Shown here piece after piece: positions 39,801-51,800 of a DNA stretch of 64,000 nt (positions are counted from its first letter, which is position 1; each line of letters starts with the position of its first letter). The notes under the pieces are model-generated. The model was not told the origin of the DNA. It was given only the letters and a program-made list of their open reading frames with translations, and did no database searches. The position numbers and the translations under genes are program-made. Source of the stretch: Lutraria lutraria (Eukaryota > Mollusca > Bivalvia > Venerida > Mactridae); the NCBI GenBank assembly GCA_964023205.1, contig OZ026835.1:11862414-11926413 (forward strand), in the 5' to 3' direction.

Positions 39801-42800
39801 ACAAATTGAAAAAACTTAAAAAATCTTCTTGTCTGAAACCACAGGGCCTAGGGCTGAGATATTTGGTATGTAGCATTGTCTAATGGAACTCTACAAAGAT
39901 TGTTCAAATTATTCCCCTAGGGTCAAAATTGGCTCCGCCCCGGGGGTAACTTGATTTTACATAGACTTATATAGGAAATTAAAAAAATCTTCTTGTCAAA
40001 AACTACAATGCCTAGAGCTTTGATATTTGGTGTGTAGCATAGTCTAGTGGACCTCTACCAAGTTTGTTCAAATTATTGCCCTAGGCTCAAAATTGGCCCC
40101 GCCCCGGGGGTCACTTGATTTATATAGACTTATATAGGAAAATTTAAAAAATCTTCTTCTCCGAAACCGCAAGGCCTAGAGCTTAGATATTTTGTATGTA
40201 GCATTGTCTAGTGGACCTCTACCAAGTTTGTTGAAATTATGGCCCCGGGGTCAAAATTGGCCCTGCCCTGGGGTTTATTCTATTTTATATAGGAAAATTT
40301 AAAAAATCTTCTTCTCCGAAACCACAAGGCCTAGAGCTAAGATATTTGGTATGTAGCATTGTCTAGTGGACCTCTACCAAGTTTGTTCAAATTATTGGCC
40401 TAGGGTCAAAATTGGCCCCGCCCCGAGGGTCACTTGATTTATATAGACTTATATAGGAAAATTTAAAAAATCTTCTTCTCCAAAACCACAAGGCCTAGAG
40501 CTAAGATATTTGGTATGTAGCATTATCTAGTGGACCTCTACCAAGTTTGTTCAAATAATTGCCCTAGGGTCAAAATTGGCCCTGCCCTGGGGTTTATTCT
40601 ATTTTATATAGGAAAATTTAAAAAATCTTCTTCTCCGAAACCACAAGGCCTAGAGCTAAGATATTTGGTATGTAGCATTGTCTAGTGGACCTCTACCAAG
40701 TTTGTTCAAATTATTGCCCTAGGGTCAAAATTGGCCCCGCCCCGGGGGTCACTTGATTTATATAGACTTATATAGGAAAATTTAAAAAATCTTCTTCTCC
40801 GAAACCACAAGGCCTAGAGCTAAGATATTTGGTATGTAGCATTGTCTAGTGGACCTCTACCAAGTTTGTTCAAATTATTGCCCTAGGCTCAAAATTGGCC
40901 CCGCCCCGGGGGTCACTTGATTTATAAAGACTTATATAGGAAAATTTAAAAAATTTTCCTCTCCGAAACCACAAGGCCTAGAGCTAAGATATTTGGTATG
41001 TAGCATTGTCTAGTGGACCTCTACCAGGTTTGTTCAAATTATTGCCCTAGGGTCTAAATTGGCCCCGCCCCGGGGGTCACTTGATTTATATAGACTTATA
41101 TAGGAAAATTAAAAAAATCTTCTGCTCCGAAACCGCAAGGCCTAGAGCTTAGATATTTTGTATGTGGCATTGTGTAGTGGACCTCTACCAAGTTTGTTCA
41201 AATTATGGCCCCGGGGTCAAAATTAGCCCTGCCCTGGGGTTTATTCTATTTTATATAGGAAAATTTTAAAAAATCTTCTTCTCCGAAACCACAAGGCCTA
41301 GAGCTAAGATATTTGGTATCTAGCTTTGTCTAATGGACCTCTTTCAAATCTGTTCATATAATGGCCATGGGATAAAAAACGGCCCAGATGGGTCACTTGA
41401 TCTTACTTAGACTCGTATAGAAAACTTCAACAATGTTAATCTCCAAATGACCTTTTCTCCTGGTGAGCATTTATAGGGCCATCATGGCCCTCTTGTTGGC
41501 ATCATGTCGGAGCTTTTTATTTGACATTTTGATAATGTTCTGTGGTTTAAATCTCTTTTTTATAACTCACCCTGAGATATTGAATCCTTGCTCAATACCG
41601 GTACTTAAAAATATTAATGTGAATCTGGATACATTTTCTCATTATAACTAAATAAATGGAAATATATTGCTGATGACATAATTAACATAATGAGTCCTGC
41701 TTTTGTGACATTTTTATGCACCCGTTTGGAAAACAGGTCATATTATGGGAATACCCACGGTGGGCAGGCAGCTGCATGGTTGGCAGGGGATTCGGGCGGC
41801 GTCCACAACAGAGATCTCAGTTAAGTTCGATAACCAGCCCAATAGGCCCAGGCACTTCTGATTTATGCCCCTTGACGGGCATATTTTGTGACCTGGCTCT
41901 CTTGTTATGTTCATACTCATCATTGTTATTGCTTAGAATCTGAAGATTATCTGCAAGGTGCTTGTTGGTTATTTATACTAATCTAGTACTATAGGACAGG
42001 GTTTATATAACTTGAGATTAGTCTCCATACTCGAATCTTCCTATTTTCCAAATTGTTAACGATAAAAAAGATGATATTTATTATACATTATTACAGAAAG
42101 ATTACCAGAGTATGTTTATTGAACCTCTGTATTGCTCAGCTATAATCCTTTCTACCAAAATACATTGAGTATGAAATAGAGATTAAACCCCTATTTAATT
42201 TTGCTAAAGACCATTCCGGAAGGCACCCTCCGAGAGTCTGTTTTTTGTACTCCATTTTTGTATGGTCCAATGTGTTAGATGGGGTATGGGTTTGGAGATC
42301 GAGGGGAAGGTATTATTTTGGGGATGGCTGGATGCGGTGTGTGTGTGTTATATTCCTGGGCCTAGAACATGGTGTTGTTATCATATACCATCTGTTTTGT
42401 GTCAATCATAGAAGAAGGCTTGTGCCACTTATTAATCAGAGAATGAAAGATTCATTTGTATATTTTGTCGTCTAGATGATACTGTTATTTCTTATTGGAG
42501 CTTTCCCTAAATGTTCACTAAAATATTCTGATGTTCACATTTTTAGCTCACATGAGCACAAGTGCTCAGGGTGACCTTTTGTGATCAGTCTTTGTCCGGC
42601 ATTGAGCGTCATGCGCCGTCAAACTTTACCTTGTGAAAACACTAGGGGCTACATTTTTTTATCAATTTTTGCAAAACTGGGTCAGAATGTTAATATATAC
42701 AAAATCTCGGGCGAGTTCGATAATGGCTCATCTGGGGTCAAAAACTAGATCACTAGGACAAATTGCTGGAAAACCTTGTGAACACTCTAGAAGTCACTGT

Positions 42801-45800
42801 TTTGATTGGATCATCATGAAACCTTGTCAGAATGTTTGTCTTTATAATATCTTGGACAAGTCGAACATGGGTCATCTGTAAAAACCTTGTTAAAGCTCCA
42901 GATGTTTTAACTGGATCTTCGCCAAACCTTGTCAGATTGTTTGTCTTAATGATATTGAGGACAAGTTCAAATATGGGTCACCTAGGGTCTAAAACTAGGT
43001 CACAAGGTAAAATCTTAGGAAAACCTTATTAACACTGTAGATGTCAAATTTTGATTGGATCTTCACCAAACCTTGTCAGAATGTTTGTCTTAATGATATA
43101 TAAGACAAACTCAAACATGGGTCATCTGGGTCAAAAACTAGCTCACAAAGTCAAATCTTAAGGAAAACCTTGTCTATGCTGTAGTTGTCATGGGTTTAAA
43201 TGGATCTTCACCAAACCTTGTCAAAATGTTTGTCTTATTTATATGTACGACAAGTTAAAACATGGGTCATCTGGGGTCAAAAACTAGGTCACCGGTTTAA
43301 AACAATATTTTAATGAGAGAACAGTGATTTGTCATGTGAGTGATAAAGGGCCCATCTTGGCCCTCTTGTTTCTACTCTGTCAATTTTAAGGATCTGTGCA
43401 ATTCTAGTGTCTAGGGCAGACACTAATTATTTATTTTGATTATAGTTTGAAATTATTTCTCTCAGAAGATGGAGTAATATAATTAAGAAAATGATTTAGT
43501 GTAGCCATGTACTATTTTGTTTCTACCAGCATTGATCAATTTGTTCCTTGCTGATATTTTTAGTTTTAGGCAAACCATATCACTGAACAGAAAAATATTT
43601 TTTGAATGTGTTTGGGGATGTTAGTCGAAATCATTTTTTGTTGTCTCATGTCTGTTTGTTTCTGTTTTTCTAACCTGCTGTGATAAATGGTGTGTATCTT
43701 AATTAATAAATTACTAAAATGATTTATTACACCGCTTGTCATTTAAGAGAACATTTATTGACATTGGAGACTATTCATGTCTCTGTGATGAGATTTTGTC
43801 CCATTAAACAAACAGTAATGATCCCCATGCAATATATGTAAATACTGCAAACCTTAGTTCTCCCTGTTTCTATAAGATTCTATTGGATTTTTGCAGCTTC
43901 AGATGAAGTCTAATAGAATTATTGAGAGAAGGAATCTGATTGGTCAGTTGTACCGATGACATTAATTGGTCAATTTGAGATAATCACCAAATTGAGGATT
44001 TTTATCACAACTTGAAAATTAAGTTGCTATGTCCGGAAATTTTGTTATGGTGAATTCCAGGAAATATTTTGGTCTTCAATAAGATGGAATCAGTAATGGA
44101 ATAATGTTTGCATTTGCAACAATGCTTTACAAGTATAGTTGTCCATGTTATATGAAGATACATTAGAAATATGACAGTTTTTGCAGCATGCTTGTCTTAC
44201 TTGAAGCCTAATTAACTACATGATTGTGCTATTGCTGTAAGAAATAATTTTGTGGCCAATAACCAAATCATTGTGTTATTGCTGGTTTGTAATTAGTATT
44301 TACATGAAAAGAGACAACAAAAGTATTTCAGACTGTATTTTAGATGTTTTATAATCTTTTCATGTTAATAATGATAAAATTCTGAATAATATACATCTAT
44401 GTTTGTTAAGGATGGTAATGTAGTCAGTAATTTTTGCCAGTGCTCAACAAACCTTTGTAGAAGACTTTCTATGAGTTAAAATTATTGTCAAACTTGTAAA
44501 AATTCTAAACTGGTCATCCAGCAGGAAGAGTTGCCTTATTAGAATTTGTCAATCCCAGATTTTTTATGGTCCCCATATTGTACAAATATGCATTCAAAGC
44601 ATAAGCTTATTGAAAACCTATGATTGATTTTAATCTATAAAATAATGACATGATATTGGATAGACAGATTTAAAGTTTTATCAGCTTGAGGTTACTGGAA
44701 GCATGCCAAATTTTAAATGGAAATTTGAAACAAATCCAACTCATGCTACAATATTTCCAGTATCATGATTCTTATTATCAGCTTTAATTCATAGTTTAAT
44801 GTTGATAGTTTGCAGCCCTGATACTTATATAGCCATAATTATATTTTTTACATTTTCGAAAATTATAGTTTTGAGGAATATTATGCTTAATTGCTTGTTG
44901 AGTGTGTTTAGATGTTTCATTGCCTTCTACAAGTTAAACTCTGATTTTTATATACATGATGTATCTTGGGAATATCTGCAGCAGACGTCATCTACAATAG
45001 GTGTGTGCTCTCTAAATTGAACAGTCCCCACTTCATTGCTGAACTTGACGCTCGATTCTGTTGACACAAGTCCCATTGTTATCTGGTTTATTCAGACTTC
45101 TTTCTTGGTATCACTCGCAAGTTTTTGCATAATAACTTTGATCTATCATCTGCATGTAAGACAAGCAGTGATTGTCTCATTGTATTCTACTTAATGTTGA
45201 AGTTTTCTGACTGAAAAGAAGTGTCCAAATAATGTGTTTGTTATCAGAAACGTTTACATCTAATTTCTTATTCTTCTGGAATGGAGACAGTTCCATCACG
45301 CAGGCTTTATTGTCATTGATGACAACAATAAAGTACTATTTGTATGCCATTGTATTTACAAATTTGAAAATCATGATTTTAATGAATTACTTAATTAAAC
45401 TTAAAGCGTGTTTCAATGTGACTTAATTTGTCTTCTACAAGTTACTGAAGGTTTTTATATGCACAATAAGATGTTTATGTGGGAATGCCATATCCACAAT
45501 GGCAAAAGATAATGCTCTTTGAGTTGAATATTTCCCACTTTCCCAAAATGTTTAGTAGCATATTATAATTTGTTGTCCAAAATTGCCACTGGCACTCCTG
45601 AATTATGGCCCTTGATTCAGCAAAAACTGATGGAATAGACTTTGTCTGGTGAATTAGTTGAACAAAATGATCCGGTCCGATTTTCTCCATATATTGACAG
45701 TTAGGCCCCCAGTGCATGTTACTGTGTATTAATATTACAGTTAGCATTCTCGTCATACTGATAAGATGATGCGGGGTTTATATCCATATTCATTGAATCC

Positions 45801-48800
45801 TTATTATTCATCTATCTTTAAGATATTCAAATAAAGATTATACATTGATTTTTCTCTTTGACCTTATGCATACATTCTGGTACTTGACACTCTTTGTTCC
45901 TTATTATTCATGGTTTTAAATACAGGATACAAGACTTTAATACTTCATGTCCAAATTGGAGACTCTTTGAACTGTTTGTTATTGTAGCTGACACTGTATC
46001 ATACCAATCATTACATTTATAAATAAGACCTTGAACTGGGTGACTTGTTTTCATCAGTTATTTTCCTTGTGGAAGTATTAAAGTCTGTTAGAGTTAAATT
46101 TATACTGAAGGTCTACAATAATATTTTCATGATATGATAAAATATACCATCAAGGGATCAGGTTTGATGTTAACCAGGTTTTATCTGTTGTGGATTGGTT
46201 GATAGAAAAGCTGTCAAAACAAGTCTAAAATGTATTTTTAAAGTACAAGTTATACAAGTATCAGGCCTTACTGTCATGCCAGTAAAATAACAAATTTAAC
46301 TGGACTTAGGACAATTGTAACACTACTCATACATTACTCTATGAGAAAACATGGTTAGCTGTTACATTTTACCCATCTGACTGAGTGTCCTATTTCCTAT
46401 TTGTTTGGTGGTTTTTGGGTTGTGGGGATTTGAGAGAATGTTAACACATTTTGATAGAGGTCAGTCAACCTGCTAGATATAAGCTAGATTGGAAGTCACA
46501 TTGACTTACCATCAGAAATACGCAGTAATATCTTAACATTATATTTTAATGTTTTTATGATTTCAGATAAAGGTAAAGTAAAGCAGACGACACATGAAGC
46601 CGTCACCCACCTGGTGGCGCTTTTTCCTCTCCTGGTTGAAGCTTTTACAGAAATGATACCAAATATGGACATATGTTCATTTGATGAGACTACGAAGGTA
46701 GGATTTATATATATATACAAATTACTTCAATTTGTACTTGAAACTGTTGACTTTGTAATAGGAGGAGAAAAATAATGTACCCGATGCAGGGCTCAAATCT
46801 GCCACCTCCTGCTTGCAAGTCAGATGCTCTACCAACTGAGCTAATCAGGCTGGTGAATATTCAGTCAATTTATAAATACAATATACCACACTGCTACAAC
46901 TTCAATGTCTTTTGACTTTGTAATAGGAATGATGTTTTTGTTGAAATGACAAAATAGTATTAAGGCTTTTTACTGAAACTTTGAAAAGGGATCTCATGTA
47001 CTATCATAGTTCAACTTTTGTTGTGTGTTAAATTTTAATGTGGTACATTGTATGTTATATTGATAAACAATTAAATCTTTGATCACATTTTATACCCAGT
47101 AGTGTATTTTGAATGCTGCCCAACAAATGTCTTGAGAAAAATAGAATTCGCACCACAAAATATTATAAAGGATAACTTTCATTGCATAACTGCCACATAA
47201 GGGAATAATGTTGTTCTATCATTATGTCGTCTGCTAACTTGAGTTGAATAAGACATCTATTATTTTTGAATAATAATAATTTATACATTACATGTAATTT
47301 GTATGAGCTTCATGTAAGAGGCAGTTTTGGATGATACAAAATTCTGTATTAAGATGTTTGGAGTCAAATTACTGCCAAGAAGTTGTGTGTGAGAACACAT
47401 GTGCGGGATCCCTCAGCTTAATATTCGGTCATGTTTCACAAAATGTTGTTTTAAGCTTCTCAAGGAATGATTTTTATCTTCACTTGGTTTTGAATATTCA
47501 GATTTGCTTGTTACTCTGGTGCTCGTGAAGAGTTTTTGTCCAGAATTCAGTGTGTGGATGCCGTCCGTTTAGTAAACACAATTTATTATTCCTGAAATTT
47601 GCAACAGTATTTGCTTTGATCTAATCAGACTCATATTATTCTATGCGTAAGAATGTGGCTAAACATTGACAAGCCATTTATCATGTTCACATTGGATCTT
47701 TCTGAAGTCTTGATGCAGTCACATTGTACAGTGTTTTATGCCGTGTTAAGTTATTCAAATTTTGTTTTTATCGTTCAGTATGCTTCTTGTTCAGGACTTG
47801 TCACTGTCAGCGTGCCTAATAACGTGTTAGATTCGCAAGTAGCCTTTATGTCGTAATTTCCTCAAATGTGAGTTAATTTTCTGTGAGTAACTATCAGTTA
47901 GCAAAGCACATGTCATGTAATAATTGAAATCAATGTGATATTTGCAACAGGTTTATAATACTAGTGTTGAGTTCTGTAAATGACAATTATGAAATTGTAT
48001 ATGAGAGCTAGGGAATGGGGACATATTTAACCAATCATGGGGGATCTGTGTTTGCTCGCTGTGTGCTGGTATTCAGGGGTTCTTTTTATAGAATTATCTT
48101 AGCTAATATGTAACAGTTTTTTATCTGAAACATCTTATTACCCCTTTCTATCATGTAAGAAGTGTTCAATTGTTGCCATATACATGTAATATATTAAAGA
48201 TAATGTCTGAAATGTATACAATTATACTGCTTTAGCATAATGTATGTTCAGTTGATTTCAGACAAAAATTGCAAACAATTTTAAATGAAATAAAATTCTG
48301 GCTCTGACACTGATCTCAGGATATTTATAACCTGGGATTGAGAGCTGGGAAGTTTTATATCTGACCGATAACGAATAACTATTGATGACAAGACAGATTA
48401 TGATTTTATTGTCTGAGCTATTTATGTTGATTTGGTATGGACAGTATCTAAAATTGATCATACACTCATCATGTGAATCAGTAGATAAATCTGTCTGTTT
48501 ATAAATGATCCATTCTTATAAACGCTTCTCTATGTTGACATGTAGTATGATGTTCCATATTCCAGTAGAATGTACAGTACAACCTCCATGAACGGTCACC
48601 TTCAAACAATAGCCACCTCCCTGTTACAGCCAGGATACTAGCAACCCAGATTGACATTATACTCTATTTTCTCTCTCTCAACAACAGCCACCTCCTTACA
48701 ACAGCCATGTTTGTCCTTCCCACTGGTGACTGTTGTAAGGAGGTTGCACTGTAATATAGTACTGGTACTTGTGTTCATTAATTGTTATAATAGAAAGGCT

Positions 48801-51800
48801 TGTTATGTTCATGTGTTACAGGTCCAACATGGCTGATCTGAAGAGTTATGGTCCCTTGTTAAATAGAGCTCTAAATTTAAATAGTTGATAAACTGTTGAC
48901 TGCTACATGTACATCATCTCCTATGAATTATATTTTTTGATCGATTTATTTTTTCAGTTGCTGGGAAAATTGTGTTGGTTACCAAGACTGTATCAAACAT
49001 CAGCTGACACTCTTAGAAGTCAGGATGCTGGTTCACTGTTAGCCTTGTTCTGGAAATGGTTCCATAATAAAACATTGTCAGATGGTTTCAATAATCTTAG
49101 GCAAGTTATATACTTGTACTAAAATTGAATGTTGAACAGGGGCATAGCAAACGATACACATTTACATATTTGCCTAACATCAATTTGGAAAGTGAAATTT
49201 CGAATCTGACCAAAAATGGCATAAGTCAAAAGGCTAGGGGTTTAGAACTTCCCAGCAGCAGTAGGGGTTAAATCCCTGCACCATCCCCTTGGCTTCATTC
49301 AAAGCTGATCCCGCCTCCGTGGTAGAGTGGTTAAGGTCGCTGATTTCAAATCACTGTAACTTCTCACTGATAGAGGGTAGTGGGTTCGAGTCCACCTATG
49401 GACCATGTCTCTTAATGTGAACATAGGCAGCTGCTTATGGAGAATGGGAGTCTAGTACTGGTTCTTCCAAGAAACGATGGTTAGGTGAACTGTCCGCCTC
49501 ATGATTGTTGAAAAGGGGTGTAAAACTTAAATAGATAAACAATCATTCAAAGCTAGCGACGCCCCCTGTTGAATGCTTAACTGGAAGTGATGATAAAATA
49601 GTGCTACCTGAATCTACCTGGTCATATAATGTATTGACAAAACATTTATATCTCGCCCGGACACATCAGTAATTGTTGCATTTGTACAGAATTTATGTTT
49701 TGCTATTGGAGAATTCAATTTCTTACAATTTAATCAAGATTTGTGAAAATTAAAAGATTTGTGAAAAAGGTCAGTCTAACAATTTTTTCACCTGACAATA
49801 TTTTCATCATTTGTTCATGTACATATTTTAGTATTAAACTTTATGTACTCATTTTGTTAACAGGGACCAGAAACAATTGTCTGCCATCTTTGTGATACTG
49901 CAAAGCATTCTGGGTAAAGATGACAGGAAGTGGAAGATGTTTATCAAGTTTTGGAGGTCCTGGGGTCACCCAGCACCCTTCAGTTGTGAAGGTCAAGCTA
50001 CCAAGGTCACAGAAGCAAAGAATTTATGTAGATTGTTTGATTTAAGCAATGCTAAATCAGAAATGCTGAATAAAGCCAAAGTCAGACTAGTTACCCAAAA
50101 CCGTGGAATTCTGATGAGAGATATCATGAAAGTCTTGAAGGAGGACAATGCAGATCCAAGAACTGAAGGTAGTTTTTGTGTAATAAAAATATGTCCATTC
50201 ATCAATCTCTTATCACTGTATTGATTGTTGTTATCAATATCTATCAAACAAATTTGTTTACCATCTTGACTGATTGCTCATTGACAAGATCCTGTCAGTA
50301 AATGGTTAGTTTCCATGTATTTTCATTGATGTTTATGTCAGCATGACCGTTACAGATTCTTATAATGATTGGCATAGACAAAACACATTTTGAATTGGTA
50401 TCATTTATATCATATCTATCACTGATTTGCTTTTATTGACATTATTGAACATGTTTCTATTGAATATTGAGGTTAATTACTTTCCATGTAGAGTTTAGAA
50501 AAAAACTTTAGATTATTTGAATGTCATAGAAAAATGTAATTGACATAATGGTAATATTGAATTGTGCATCTTATTTCAATGAAAAAAAATGAGGCATTGT
50601 TTTAGCACCTTGTGTCCAATGAAGGTGCAGTATTGATATTGACTTAATCATAATAATATAATACAATGTTATTAATTAGGAAAATTCATACTGGCCGAGA
50701 TATTTGTCTGAGGTTGACACAGGATAAATAACTCGACTAATATGAATTTCCCTAATTAATAAGTATTTTATTATTAACTATCTAATATTCAATATTGAAG
50801 AATTGATACTCATTTTGGAACGTTGAATAAAAAACTAAAGCCTTCGCTCGTATTATGGCGAGTTCCAACAACCAATGAATAGCCAGCATTTCATACTTTC
50901 ATTTTGTGCCGAGCTTTTTAACTAATGGGAATGCGTAAATCCCGTATTGTGGAGTTTTGCCCGTATTGGCCGAGGTTTTAGTCATATTGCCAACAACTGT
51001 TTCGTATTGAGTGTCGTTTTCTTCTTATTTCCCCTTTTATATTAGATAGTTAATTTATAATATACAGTAAATCCTTGTATATTGATACCACCATTGAGAC
51101 CAAATTATTCGGTCTTAATATTGAGTTAATGCGAAGTTAAAATTTAGAGGAAATTCTAAAAACCAGTCTGATAATAGGTGATGGTTATAATCAGGTGCTG
51201 TTGATAATGGAGTAGTCGCATAATGAGGTTTTACTGTTTTTTCAATCGATGCAAATTTCGTAGTGATCTCTTTATTGCTAACCAATTTTTTGTAGAGGAA
51301 ACTGACGATATTCTCGAAAGTCTTCGCAACCTACTGAGGAAACATGGACTTATCACTCACGATGAAGATATTGTTGCCATGGAAACTGATGATCATGTGA
51401 CAGAAACCAACCAACCAGATAAAAGTGATAAACAGACCGAGTTACCTTTGAGCTACGTTCAGTTATGGCCTGTGTTTGATTATTGTGGTATTTTGGAGAG
51501 CTGGAGATTACTCGACTTGGCTGCACAAGAACTATCTGTGAGGACACAGTCCACTTATATACAGGACCAGTCTGTTGAGAAAAAAGTCGACACTTTGATG
51601 GGTTATATGTCACAGTTTACACCACAATCACCTGCAGACCTTGTCCAGTATCATAGTTCACTGACCAGTGATAAAGTAAGAATTGTCATTGATAGTTTCT
51701 TGCTAGTTAAGTGTGATTTACAATGCATGTTAAATATAATAGAAACTGCTTTGAAGTTAAAACAATTTCTCCCAGGATGAACCAATGATAAAAAATTGAG

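Larger units (their letters stand above)
27592..46566 (+). other. MDN1: Giant MDN1 intron (18,975 bases)
   Basis: Donor G|GTAAAC, acceptor TTTCAG, phase 1. Besides the repeats listed separately (28878-29335, 30150-30345, 36001-36400, 37259-37433, 39569-41497, 41714-41906, 42545-43370) it is AT-rich DNA. There is no protein-coding or RNA gene I can support; the longest frame inside (38746-39126, 126 codons) looks random. Confidence 0.8.

Noticed and set aside
39569..41497. Satellite array of centromeric type
   Set aside because: Only about ten monomers, bounded by defined hairpin ends shared with short copies; it is a dispersed element with a tandem core.
46780..46855. Functional tRNA-Ala(TGC) gene on the minus strand
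   Set aside because: Anticodon stem mismatch, worn T arm and B box, and position inside an element with target duplications indicate a SINE.
49101..49110. Ordinary GT donor at 49105 for exon 25
   Set aside because: Joining there to 49864 puts exon 26 out of frame with a stop after 18 codons.
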